Of a stretch of 64,000 nucleotides of DNA, positions 16,931 to 27,150 are shown one piece after another; positions within the stretch are counted from its first letter, which is position 1; each line of letters opens with the position of its first letter. A program made the position numbers and the translations under genes. Below the pieces are notes generated by a model. It searched no databases. It had not been told where the DNA came from and worked only from the letters and a program-made list of their open reading frames with translations. The stretch is from Burkholderia sp. SRS-46 (lineage in GTDB: Bacteria > Pseudomonadota > Gammaproteobacteria > Burkholderiales > Burkholderiaceae): positions 558,001 through 622,000 of the forward strand of contig NZ_PTXL01000002.1 of NCBI RefSeq assembly GCF_004343775.1, written 5' to 3'.

Positions 16931-19141
16931 TCACGGTTTCCAGCGATACATCAGCACCTTGCCGCGCGCGTCTTCCTCGACGAACACGAGGTACTCGCCG
17001 TTCTCGCGCCGGGTCGCGCTGATGCCGAACGGCACGTCGACCCAGCCGGATGTCCGGCCGACCTCCGGCCCCGGGTTCATCACGCCCAGCTCCTTGCCGG
17101 TTTCCTTGTCGTACACGTGGATCTTGCCGACCGGCTCCACCGCGAACAGGTAGCGGCCCTCCACCGTGATCCCGGCCAGCGTGAGGATCGGCTTCGCGTC
17201 CGGCTGCCACGGCAGCGCGACCGTGTAGCGCGCGACCGGCGAGCCGGTCGACCACTTGTCGAAACGGATCAGCACGCGGCCCACCTCCTTGTTGATGCCG
17301 GGCTGCGGCGGCGCGTCCGGCGTGTAGCCGGTCACGTACAGCGTGTCGGTCTGCGGCTCGTAGAGCGCGCGGCGCAGCTGCGTGAACGGCTGCGGCATCG
17401 GGTAGGTCGTGACCTTGTCGTACGTGTAGATCGGGTTGCCGGCCTTGTCCACGCCGCCATAGCGGAACCGGTGGATGCCGCGCACGTCGCTCGTGCGCCA
17501 GATGTCGCCCTTCGTGTCGACCCACCAGCCCCAGCCGCCGGCCTTCGCCTTGCCGCTCGTGTTGATCTCGAACTCGTCGGCGTCGAGCCGGCCGTTGCCG
17601 TTCGCGTCGCGCCACATCCAGTCGCCGCCCGGCGGCTTGTTCGGCACGTTGTCGACCGGCCGCGCGCGCCCGGCGATCAGCACCGACGGAATCGCCACCT
17701 CGCCGTCGCGCTTCGCGTCGAAGCGGTAGATCTTCAGGTGATCCGCGTACATGTCGGTCAGGTACAGGAACGTGCGGCCGTCGAGGCGGCGCGCCGTCGG
17801 CGTGCCCGGCCACTGGTCGACGTGGAACACCGGATCGTCCGGATACTTGAAGCGGTTCGACAGGAAGCCCGCGTATTTCCATTCCTGGCCGGCCGGTTTC
17901 GACAGGTCGAGCTCGAAACGCTTGTTGCCCGTGTACACGCTGTTCGGCCGCGCGGGGTCGACCCACGCGCCGTCGACGAACAGCAGCCCCTGCACCTGCC
18001 AGCGCAGCTTGCCGTCCGGCGCATAGCTCTCGAGCACCGCGCCGAGCCCCGCGCCGATCGTGGCGTGGCGCGGCCCGATACCGTTCGTCGCGACGTAGAT
18101 GTTGCCGGCACGGTCGACGCCGACGCCGGTCAGCCCGTTGAAGCGCTGCGGCCCCGGCCGGCCCGGCACCGGGCCCGCGAAGATGCCGCCGCGCTCGCCG
18201 AACGTGCTGGCCAGCGCATAGCCCTTGTCGCTTTTCGCGAAGATCAGGATCTGCTGGCGCGGACCGTTGTCGGCCACCAGCACGCGGCCCTTCGCATCGA
18301 CCGTCACGTCGACCGCTTCGGTGTTTTCCGGCAGCGCGGGCGCGTCGTCGATCCGGCGGCCGTCCGCGCGAACGTGCACGAGGCGCGCGGGCCCGCTCAC
18401 CGTATCCGTGAGCAGCCAAAGCGTACCGTCGCCCGCAAGCGCGATGCGGCCCGGCTCGTGCGCGTTCCACGTGCCCTTCTTCTGCATCGTCTCGGCGTCG
18501 TACACGACGACTTCGTCACGCGACGGATTGGTCGCGAACAGCGTCCTGTCGTCGGCCGCGAGGCCACCGACTTCCGCCTTCAGCTCGCCCGCATCCGGCT
18601 TCGTGGCGGCCGGCACTTCGTTGAGCATCATGAAGCTCGCGGCCATCCGCGCGCGGCCGGCGTCCGCCCGCCCGCCGGGCTGCGGCGCCGCGCGAAACGG
18701 TGCGGCCTGCTTCATGTCGCCGAGCGTGCGACGCGAAATGCCGAACCATTGCCTGCCCTTCTCCGGCCAGATGCCGGGCGACACGAGGTGGCCGCGCTCG
18801 TTGCCGACGCCGATCGCGACATACGCGTACTTGCCGTTCACCGCGACCGCGTTGCCGCCGAGGTTGCCCCAGCCGTGCGTGCCGCCGGCGAAGCCGAGCA
18901 TCCTGCCGTCCTGGTAGACGCTCGCTTCCGCGCCGCTCTCGTCCCACGGCGCATTCGTATACACCTTGCCATCGGGCGTCACCGCGATCGCGCGGATGTC
19001 GATCTGCGTCCAGGTGCCATCGCCATAGCCGAACGTATTGCCGATCCACGAGGTCGTCGCGGGCAACACCGTTTCGGCCGGCGCGGCGTACGTCAGCATG
19101 GCCGCGCACACCGCCAAGCCTGCCAGTATCAGACGTCGCAA
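16931..19141 (-). CDS. bceP: Exported protein of unknown function in the cepacian cluster, probably a beta-propeller
   Basis: A 736-residue product with a Sec signal (MRRLILAGLAVCAAMLTYAAPAE). Repeated short motifs of the type IAVTPDGKVYTN, VTVDAKGRVLVADNG and GVDRAGNIYVATNG, about 40-60 residues apart, resemble NHL/SMP-30 propeller blades. Asp-rich DANGNGRLDADEFEIN near residue 530 looks like a calcium loop. Start: TTG at 19141 with GGAG seven bases upstream gives a clean signal peptide; the ATG at 19186 would add 15 polar residues and has no ribosome site. The position in the M-to-U order gives the symbol. Activity is unknown; a lyase, hydrolase or sugar-binding role is possible. Confidence 0.75.
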   Translation of the reverse strand: MRRLILAGLAVCAAMLTYAAPAETVLPATTSWIGNTFGYGDGTWTQIDIRAIAVTPDGKVYTNAPWDESGAEASVYQDGRMLGFAGGTHGWGNLGGNAVAVNGKYAYVAIGVGNERGHLVSPGIWPEKGRQWFGISRRTLGDMKQAAPFRAAPQPGGRADAGRARMAASFMMLNEVPAATKPDAGELKAEVGGLAADDRTLFATNPSRDEVVVYDAETMQKKGTWNAHEPGRIALAGDGTLWLLTDTVSGPARLVHVRADGRRIDDAPALPENTEAVDVTVDAKGRVLVADNGPRQQILIFAKSDKGYALASTFGERGGIFAGPVPGRPGPQRFNGLTGVGVDRAGNIYVATNGIGPRHATIGAGLGAVLESYAPDGKLRWQVQGLLFVDGAWVDPARPNSVYTGNKRFELDLSKPAGQEWKYAGFLSNRFKYPDDPVFHVDQWPGTPTARRLDGRTFLYLTDMYADHLKIYRFDAKRDGEVAIPSVLIAGRARPVDNVPNKPPGGDWMWRDANGNGRLDADEFEINTSGKAKAGGWGWWVDTKGDIWRTSDVRGIHRFRYGGVDKAGNPIYTYDKVTTYPMPQPFTQLRRALYEPQTDTLYVTGYTPDAPPQPGINKEVGRVLIRFDKWSTGSPVARYTVALPWQPDAKPILTLAGITVEGRYLFAVEPVGKIHVYDKETGKELGVMNPGPEVGRTSGWVDVPFGISATRRENGEYLVFVEEDARGKVLMYRWKP

Positions 19142-19606
19142 TGCGTTTCTCCATCGATGCTTCAACGACCCGGCGTCGCGGCGCAAAGCCGGGCGAATGC
19201 CGTATCGCTAAATGGGTTTCAAACGACGCGATGCAGGTTACAAGCAAAAATAATCACAAGAAATTTGGAAATATTTGGGGATGTTTCCGCCTGGAATATC
19301 GAACCGGAACCCATCCACAAAGTGGCGGCAAAGCGGCAAGAACGACCGCCCCGCGCGGCCGGGCCTGTAGAAAATGCCGCGCCGAGGCAGCTGATCCGGG
19401 CCGATCCGCGCCGCTCGGGCGGATATTTTTCTTCAGACGATGAATGCGACCGGAAATCGAATGTTTTCCATCGCGCGATTGACGCGCGTTTTTTTGCCGA
19501 TTTCTTTTCCCTAGAATCGATTTCGCTTCGATATTCCACTTAATCGCATGAATGACATTCACGCATCGAATGCGCAACGCGCCGCACGCCGCGAAGGAGC
19601 GGCGCG
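19142..19606. other. 465-bp divergent promoter region of bceP-bceQ-bceR and bceO-bceN-bceM
   Basis: AT-rich relative to the flanks (for example 19240-19290 and 19490-19550), fitting two opposite promoters. AAGGAGC at about 19594 is the bceO ribosome site and GGAG near 19150 that of bceP. No gene supported. I could not identify a specific regulator site. Confidence 0.55.
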
Positions 19607-20668
19607 ATGACGGCCCCGCGCACCGCCGACACGCCCCTCCCGCAACACGGCCGCATCGTCCAGCTCGACGGGCTGCGCGCGCTCGCCGTGGGCGCCGTAT
19701 TCCTGCAGCACGCGCTGAAGGCGCCGCTGTGGATGGGCGTCGACCTGTTCTTCGTGCTCAGCGGCCTGCTGATCACCGGCATCCTGCTCGAGCGCAAGGC
19801 GCGCGGGCAGTCGTACTTCGGCCACTTCTACGCGCGCCGCGTGCGCCGCATCCTGCCGCCATACGTGCTGCTGCTCGTCGTGTCGGCGCTGCTGTTCGGC
19901 GCGAGCTGGCTGCCGCACTGGCCGTGGTTCGCGTTCTTCTCGACCAATATCGGGCTGTCGCTCGGCAGCATCGGCCACGACAGCCTCAACGTGCTGTGGT
20001 CGCTCGCGGTCGAGGAGCAGTTCTACATCTTCTGGCCGTTCGTCGTGCTGTGGTGCTCCGAGCGCGCGCTGCTGTGGATCGCGGCCGCGCTGATCGTCGC
20101 CGCGCCGGTGCTGCGCGCGATCGCGACGCCGTGGTTCGACTCGTTCTGGCCGATCTACTACCTGACGCCGTTCCGCATGGACCTGCTCGCCGCGGGCGCG
20201 CTGCTCGCGATCGTGCTGCGCCGCGACCGCCGCGCGCTGGAGCCGTTCTATCCGCTCGCGATCGCCGGCGCGCTCGTATCGCTCGCGATCCTCGGCTGGC
20301 TGCACCTGTCGTTCCCGCGCTTCCGCGCCGCGAACACGCCGCTGTCGAACGCGGCGCTGTACAGCGTGTCGCTGCTGCTGTGCACGTCGATCGTCGTGAT
20401 CGCGCTGCGCGGCCGCGGCCTCGTGCAGCGCGTGCTGACGCACCCCGCACTCGTCTACGTGGGCACCGTCAGCTACACCGTGTACCTGATCCATCTCAGC
20501 GTGCTGTACGCATTGTGGCCGCTGCACCTGAACCGCTACGTGACCGCCGCGCTCGCGCTGGCGATCACGCTCGCGTACGCCACCGCCTGCTGGTACGGCT
20601 TCGAGCGCCGTCTCACGCGCGGCCCCGCACGCGGCGCCCTCCCGGCGGCGGCACGCACCACCGCCTGA
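19607..20668 (+). CDS. bceO: Membrane acyltransferase of the acyltransferase-3 family, cepacian cluster
   Basis: A 353-residue polytopic protein with QLDGLRALAVGAVFLQHALK at the N terminus, GVDLFFVLSGLLITGILLERKARGQSYFGHFYARRVRRILP and NVLWSLAVEEQFYIFWPF. The last third holds YVGTVSYTVYLIHLSVLY. It is the third O-acyltransferase of the locus and probably acetylates cepacian. AAGGAGC lies ten bases before the ATG. First gene of the plus-strand unit bceO-bceN-bceM; bceN starts 31 bp downstream. Confidence 0.88.
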   Translation: MTAPRTADTPLPQHGRIVQLDGLRALAVGAVFLQHALKAPLWMGVDLFFVLSGLLITGILLERKARGQSYFGHFYARRVRRILPPYVLLLVVSALLFGASWLPHWPWFAFFSTNIGLSLGSIGHDSLNVLWSLAVEEQFYIFWPFVVLWCSERALLWIAAALIVAAPVLRAIATPWFDSFWPIYYLTPFRMDLLAAGALLAIVLRRDRRALEPFYPLAIAGALVSLAILGWLHLSFPRFRAANTPLSNAALYSVSLLLCTSIVVIALRGRGLVQRVLTHPALVYVGTVSYTVYLIHLSVLYALWPLHLNRYVTAALALAITLAYATACWYGFERRLTRGPARGALPAAARTTA

Positions 20669-20690
20669 ATTTCTTCATCGTTTCGACTAG

Positions 20691-22683
<1,993 letters not shown>

Positions 22684-22695
22684 CCCGGTTCCGTC

Positions 22696-22748
22696 GTTCG
22701 GTCCGTTCGGTCCGTTCGGTCCGTTCGGTCCGTTCGGTCCGTTCGGTC
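22696..22748. repeat. Tandem repeat, 9-bp unit, about 5.9 copies
   Basis: Perfect head-to-tail copies of GTTCGGTCC between the convergent ends of bceM and metZ. Not a multiple-spacer array: the units touch. A simple-sequence locus that can vary in copy number by slippage; it lies outside any gene. Confidence 0.95.
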
Positions 22749-22768
22749 AGGCGGCGCACCGGCCGCGC

Positions 22769-23959
22769 TCAGCCTTCGAGGCCGTGCGCGAGATCGTTGC
22801 GCAGGTCGGCAGGATCCTCCAGGCCGACCGCGAGACGGATCAGCCCTTCGGTGATGCCCGCTGCCGCCCGCGCTTCCGGCGTGATGCGCGCGTGCGTCGT
22901 GGTGGCCGGATGGGTGATCGTCGTGCGCGTGTCGCCGAGGTTGCCGGTGATCGAGATCAGCTTCGTGCCGTCGATCACGCGCCACGCGTTCGCGCGCTGC
23001 TGCTCCGGCGTATCGCCCTTCAGCTCGAACGACACGATCGCGCCGCCCGCCTTCTGCTGGCGCTTCGCGAGTTCATGCTGCGGATGCGACGCGAGGCCCG
23101 GATAGAACACGCGTGCGACGGCCGGATGCGAATCGAGCCACTGCGCGATCTTCAGCGCGTTCTCCGACTGGCGCTCGACGCGCAGCGACAGCGTTTCCAT
23201 CCCCTTCAGCAGCACCCACGCGTTGAACGCCGACAGCGTCGGGCCCGCGCTGCGCACGAACGGGAACACCTTGCCCATGATGAATTCCTTCGAGCCGACC
23301 AGCGCGCCGCCGAGCACGCGCCCCTGGCCGTCGAGGAACTTCGTCGCCGAGTGCATCACGACGTCCGCGCCGAGCTTCAGCGGCTGCTGCAGCACCGGGC
23401 TGCAGAAGCAGTTGTCGACGACGAACAGCGCGTTCGCGGCCTTCGCGATCTTGCCGATCGCCTCGATGTCGGCGAGTTCGGTCAGCGGGTTCGACGGCGT
23501 CTCGAGGAAGAACATCTTGGTTTCCGGGCGCACCGCTTCCTGCCACGCGTTCAGGTCGGTCGGATCGACGAAGGTCGTCGCGATGCCGTACTTGCTGAAG
23601 ATCTGCGAGAACATGCCGAGCGTCGAGCCGAACAGGCTGCGCGAGCTGACGATATGGTCACCGGCCTGCAGCGCCGCCATCACGACCGACATGATCGCGG
23701 CCATCCCCGACGCGGTCGCGATACACGCCTCGCCGCCCTCGAGCGCCGCGAGACGCTCCTGGAACATCGTCACGGTCGGGTTCGTGAAGCGCGAATAGGT
23801 GAAGTAGTCTTCCGAATTCGCGAAGCGCTCCGCCGCTTCGGCAGCGCTCTTGAAGCAGAAGCTCGACGTGAGGAACAGCGCTTCCGAGTGCTCGTTGAAG
23901 TCGCTGCGCAGCGTGCCCGCGCGCACGGCCAGCGTGTCGAAGTTGAGTGAGTCGTCCAT
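22769..23959 (-). CDS. metZ: O-succinylhomoserine sulfhydrylase
   Basis: PLP enzyme of the Cys/Met metabolism family that makes homocysteine from O-succinylhomoserine and sulfide. The 396-residue protein has FSKYGIATTFVDPTDLNAW, ETPSNPLTELADIEAI and the PLP-lysine motif SATKFLDGQGRVLGG near residue 210. MetZ rather than MetB or MetC is indicated by the N-terminal pattern LNFDTLAVRAGTLRS. ATG at 23959. The SAM-II-like riboswitch and terminator upstream fit methionine-pathway feedback. Confidence 0.92.
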   Translation of the reverse strand: MDDSLNFDTLAVRAGTLRSDFNEHSEALFLTSSFCFKSAAEAAERFANSEDYFTYSRFTNPTVTMFQERLAALEGGEACIATASGMAAIMSVVMAALQAGDHIVSSRSLFGSTLGMFSQIFSKYGIATTFVDPTDLNAWQEAVRPETKMFFLETPSNPLTELADIEAIGKIAKAANALFVVDNCFCSPVLQQPLKLGADVVMHSATKFLDGQGRVLGGALVGSKEFIMGKVFPFVRSAGPTLSAFNAWVLLKGMETLSLRVERQSENALKIAQWLDSHPAVARVFYPGLASHPQHELAKRQQKAGGAIVSFELKGDTPEQQRANAWRVIDGTKLISITGNLGDTRTTITHPATTTHARITPEARAAAGITEGLIRLAVGLEDPADLRNDLAHGLEG

Positions 23960-24012
23960 GTTCCGTTTTCCGTTTTCGATGTCCGCGCGGCGTCGCACGG
24001 ACCAGACCAAAC

Positions 24013-24046
24013 AAAAAGCCCGCTATGCGTCGGCATCAGCGGGCTT
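24013..24046 (-). terminator. Terminator in the metZ leader, probable expression platform of the riboswitch
   Basis: AGCCCGCT and AGCGGGCT arms with a 13-nt loop followed by TTTTTG on the minus strand. It starts about 43 nt after the aptamer and ends 54 nt before the metZ ATG. The position inside the leader suggests SAM-controlled premature termination; it could also end purF transcripts. Confidence 0.8.
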
Positions 24047-24088
24047 CGTGCGGTACGACAGCGGTCGACTCGGGCCGGCTGCCGCCGG

Positions 24089-24149
24089 CCTTCGCTTTAG
24101 CTGTTTGGGGATGAAGCCCCGCGTCCGCAAGCTGAAATCAAATCGACGC
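24089..24149 (-). promoter_or_regulatory. SAM-II-like riboswitch aptamer upstream of metZ
   Basis: Read on the minus strand: P1 is GCGUC (24145-24149) pairing with GACGC (24121-24125). The P1 loop holds the conserved GAUUU and UUGC. The 3' part reads AAACAGCUAAAGCGAAGG, with the conserved AAA and AGCUAAA. A pseudoknot is possible: UUC-A-GC (24131-24136) pairs with GCGAA (24091-24095). Between P1 and the AAA stretch an extra hairpin GGGGCUUCAUCCCC is inserted, which the shortest SAM-II aptamers lack. The match to the SAM-II core and the position before metZ make this a strong candidate; no covariance model was run. Confidence 0.72.
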
Positions 24150-24157
24150 AAGATCAC

Positions 24158-24163
24158 ATCCTA
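24158..24163 (-). promoter_or_regulatory. Possible -10 element for the metZ leader
   Basis: TAGGAT (four of six matches to the consensus) lies so that transcription would begin at about 24150, exactly at the 5' edge of the riboswitch. The -35 is weak. Read-through from purF is the alternative. Confidence 0.4.
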
Positions 24164-24192
24164 TCACGCCTGTACGGCGGCGTGTGCCGGGC

Positions 24193-25725
24193 TCACTCCA
24201 CCGACAGCTGCAGGTTCATCTGCGATCGCGTGGTGTCGCCGCTCGTGTCGCGGTCGGCCTGCGACGCCGGCGCGAGACGCGCGCGCTCGATCGCATCGAG
24301 GTACTCGGGCGTGATGTTGCCGGTGATGTAGTTGCCGTCGAAGCACGACGCCTCGAAGCACTCGAGCTTCGGGTTGATGTCGCGCACCGCGCGGCGCAGA
24401 TCGTCGACGTCCTGGTAGATCAGGTGGTCGGCGCCGATGATCTTCGCGACTTCCTCGTCGCTACGGCCATGCGCGACCAGTTCGCCGCGCGTCGGCATGT
24501 CGATGCCGTACACGTTCGGGAACTTCACCGGCGGCGCGGCCGACGCGAAGATCACCGATTTCGCGCCTGCATCGCGGGCCATCTGCACGATCTCGTGCGA
24601 GGTCGTGCCGCGCACGATCGAATCGTCGACGATCAGCACGTGCTTGTCCTTGAACTCGATGCTCATCGCGTTGAGCTTCTGGCGCACCGACTTCTTGCGC
24701 ACCGCCTGGCCCGGCATGATGAACGTGCGGCCGACGTAGCGGTTCTTGAAGAAGCCTTCGCGATACTCGACGCCGAGCTTCGCGGCGACCTGCATCGCAG
24801 CCGGACGCGACGAATCGGGAATCGGCATCACGACGTCGATCGGCACGTTCGGCAGCTCGCGCTTGATCTTCTCCGCGAGGTAGTCGCCCATGCGCAGGCG
24901 CACGTTGTAGACCGGCACGCCGTCGAGGCACGAATCCGGGCGCGCGAGGTACACGTACTCGAACATGCACGGATTGAGGGTCGGCTGCTCCGCGCACTGC
25001 TGGCTGTGGAAGTTGCCGGCCTGGTCGATGAAGATCGCCTCGCCCGGCTGCACGTCGCGAACGAATTCGAAGCCGATGCCTTCAACCGCGACCGATTCCG
25101 ACGCGAGCATCCATTCGGTGCCGTGCTCGGTCTCGAGCTTGCCGATGCAGAGCGGGCGGATGCCGAACGGATCGCGGAATGCGAGCAGGCCGTAGCCGGC
25201 GATCAGCGACACGATCGCGTACGAGCCCTCCAGGCGGCGGTGGACGCCCGCGACCGCCTTGAACAGCGCGGCCGGATCGAGCTCGAGGCCCGTCGTCGAC
25301 AGTTGCAGCTCGTGCGCGAACACGTTGAGCAGCACTTCGCTGTCGGAGTTGGTGTTGAGGTGCCGGCGGTCGATCCGGAACATCTCGTCCTTCAGTTGCC
25401 GCCAGTTCGTCAGGTTGCCGTTGTGCGCGAGGATGATCCCGAACGGCGCATTCACGTAGAACGGCTGCGCTTCGGCCTCGCTCGACGCCGAACCGGCGGT
25501 CGGGTAGCGAACCTGGCCGATGCCGTACGTGCCGGGCAGGCTGCGCATGTTGCGCGTGCGGAACACGTCGCGCACCATGCCGTTCGCCTTGTACATGTGG
25601 AAATTGCTGCCGTCCGCCGTCGCGATGCCCGCCGCATCCTGACCGCGGTGCTGCAGCAGCAGCAGGCTGTCATAGATCAGCTGATTGACCGGGGATTGGG
25701 AGATAACGCCTACGATGCCGCACAT
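24193..25725 (-). CDS. purF: Amidophosphoribosyltransferase
   Basis: First committed step of purine synthesis: PRPP plus glutamine to phosphoribosylamine. The 510-residue protein has the N-terminal glutaminase nucleophile Cys2 (MCGIVGVIS), LLLLQHRGQDAAGI, and the PRPP-binding loop HVLIVDDSIVRGTTSHEI near residue 357. Met1 is removed in active members so that Cys2 is N-terminal. cvpA lies 55 bp upstream on the same strand, the usual cvpA-purF pair. Confidence 0.96.
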   Translation of the reverse strand: MCGIVGVISQSPVNQLIYDSLLLLQHRGQDAAGIATADGSNFHMYKANGMVRDVFRTRNMRSLPGTYGIGQVRYPTAGSASSEAEAQPFYVNAPFGIILAHNGNLTNWRQLKDEMFRIDRRHLNTNSDSEVLLNVFAHELQLSTTGLELDPAALFKAVAGVHRRLEGSYAIVSLIAGYGLLAFRDPFGIRPLCIGKLETEHGTEWMLASESVAVEGIGFEFVRDVQPGEAIFIDQAGNFHSQQCAEQPTLNPCMFEYVYLARPDSCLDGVPVYNVRLRMGDYLAEKIKRELPNVPIDVVMPIPDSSRPAAMQVAAKLGVEYREGFFKNRYVGRTFIMPGQAVRKKSVRQKLNAMSIEFKDKHVLIVDDSIVRGTTSHEIVQMARDAGAKSVIFASAAPPVKFPNVYGIDMPTRGELVAHGRSDEEVAKIIGADHLIYQDVDDLRRAVRDINPKLECFEASCFDGNYITGNITPEYLDAIERARLAPASQADRDTSGDTTRSQMNLQLSVE

Positions 25726-25780
25726 GGCATGTCCTTCAGAGAATACAAAAACGGTTCCGTCCTGCCCGGCCGCGGCGTCG

Positions 25781-26275
25781 TCACACGCGCACGTACTGGG
25801 CCATGCCGTCGGGCAGGAGCAGCTTCAGCTCATGCACGCCCTGTTCGGCAATCGGACGCAAAAGCGCATTGCGCCAGAATTCCTGTTTCGGCAACTCGGT
25901 CAGCCCGGCTGCCGCGACCAGCAGCACCACCAGCACGCCGCCGCGCACGAGCCCGAACATCATGCCGAGCGACCGGTCGACGCCGCCGAGGCCCGTCACC
26001 TGCGCGATCCGCGACAGCAGCGCATTCGCGACGCCGGCCACGAACACCACGCCGATCACCAGCAGCGCGAACCCGAGCACCCACTGCGTCAGCGCGCCGC
26101 CCGGCCAGTTGGCCGGCATGTACGGCACCACGAGCCCGACGTAGCGGCTCGCGATCACGATCGCCGCGATCCAGCCGATCAGCCCGAAAATCTCCGACAC
26201 GAAGCCGCGCCACGCACCGCGCAGCGCCGACAACACGATCACCGCCAATACAGCGTAGTCGAAAGCAGTCAGCAT
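25781..26275 (-). CDS. cvpA: CvpA family membrane protein (colicin V production protein homologue)
   Basis: A 164-residue protein with four predicted membrane segments; LTAFDYAVLAVIVLSALRGAWRGFVSEIFGLIGWIAA is the family opening. Colicin V secretion and envelope roles are reported for the family; the molecular function is not settled. It lies between the SPOR protein (six bases) and purF, a conserved order. Confidence 0.9.
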   Translation of the reverse strand: MLTAFDYAVLAVIVLSALRGAWRGFVSEIFGLIGWIAAIVIASRYVGLVVPYMPANWPGGALTQWVLGFALLVIGVVFVAGVANALLSRIAQVTGLGGVDRSLGMMFGLVRGGVLVVLLVAAAGLTELPKQEFWRNALLRPIAEQGVHELKLLLPDGMAQYVRV

Positions 26276-26281
26276 CGTGCG

Positions 26282-27121
26282 TTACTGGGTCAGACCGGCT
26301 TCGCGCACTTTCGCGATCGCGGCGGACGCCGCCGCGCGATCCGCGAACGGACCCGCACGCAACAGTGTAGCCATGCTGCCGTCGGCCTGCTTGCGATGCT
26401 CGACATATGCGGGCACGCCCGCCGATTTCAACTTGGTGGCCCAGGAGCGCGCCGTTGCGTCGTCCTTGAACGACCCGAGCTGCACCGCGAATCGCGCGCC
26501 GGCCGGCGACGACGGGGTGGCGGCGTCGCCGTCCGAACCGGCCGCATCGGCGTTCGCCACGGCGGCGGGCGCCGGCTTCGGCACCACCGGCTTCGCGGCG
26601 GGCGCGGCCGGCTTCGGCGCGGGTTTCGGCGCCACGCTGGCGGTGGGGGGCGGGGTGTCGGGCTTCGCCGCCGGCTTGGCGGCTTCCTTGGCGGTGTCCT
26701 TTGCCGCAGCCGCGGCGATCGCCGTGTCGGATGCGGGCGGCTCGTCGTGCGCGACGCCGGCCTGCACGTCGGATGCGTCTTCGTCGCCGCGCGGCGCGGC
26801 CGCCTGGTGTGCGGGGCGGTTCGGGATGTCGATCGAGATGTCGTCGGTCACCGGCTTCGGGTGCGAGTCGAGCACCATCGGCAGCACGATGACGGCGGCT
26901 ATCACGAGCGCGATCGCGCCGACGAGGCGACGGCGCGCGCGTTGCTTTTCTGGAAGGGTCGGATCGAGGAGCAGTGCGTCCGATTCCGGACGCTCGGTGC
27001 GGCGCGAGCGGCGCTCGACGCGTTCAGTGCGCTCGCTACGCACGTTCCGGGAGGCCCCGGTACGACCGCCGCGCCGGGTGGGCGCGTCGTCGTCTTTCTT
27101 GCCGAACGAGAAAATTCCCAT
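26282..27121 (-). CDS. SPOR-domain membrane protein (DedD/FtsN-like)
   Basis: A bitopic inner membrane protein of 279 residues: a charged cytoplasmic start rich in Arg, one membrane helix (about 68-90, LVGAIALVIAAVIVLPMVL), a long Ala/Pro/Lys periplasmic linker (about 110-195), and a C-terminal SPOR domain (about 200-279, FAVQLGSFKDDATARSWATKLKSAGVPAYVE). SPOR domains bind denuded peptidoglycan at the septum. Its place between folC and cvpA matches DedD of other proteobacteria. Confidence 0.85.
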   Translation of the reverse strand: MGIFSFGKKDDDAPTRRGGRTGASRNVRSERTERVERRSRRTERPESDALLLDPTLPEKQRARRRLVGAIALVIAAVIVLPMVLDSHPKPVTDDISIDIPNRPAHQAAAPRGDEDASDVQAGVAHDEPPASDTAIAAAAAKDTAKEAAKPAAKPDTPPPTASVAPKPAPKPAAPAAKPVVPKPAPAAVANADAAGSDGDAATPSSPAGARFAVQLGSFKDDATARSWATKLKSAGVPAYVEHRKQADGSMATLLRAGPFADRAAASAAIAKVREAGLTQ

Positions 27122-27150
27122 GAATGGCTGAGTCCGAAACTGCCCGTCAG

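Noticed and set aside
22696..22748. CRISPR array
   Set aside because: Nine-base units touch without spacers and no cas genes are present.
24184..26370. Plus-strand frame of about 730 codons
   Set aside because: Antisense of purF and cvpA; charged low-complexity product.
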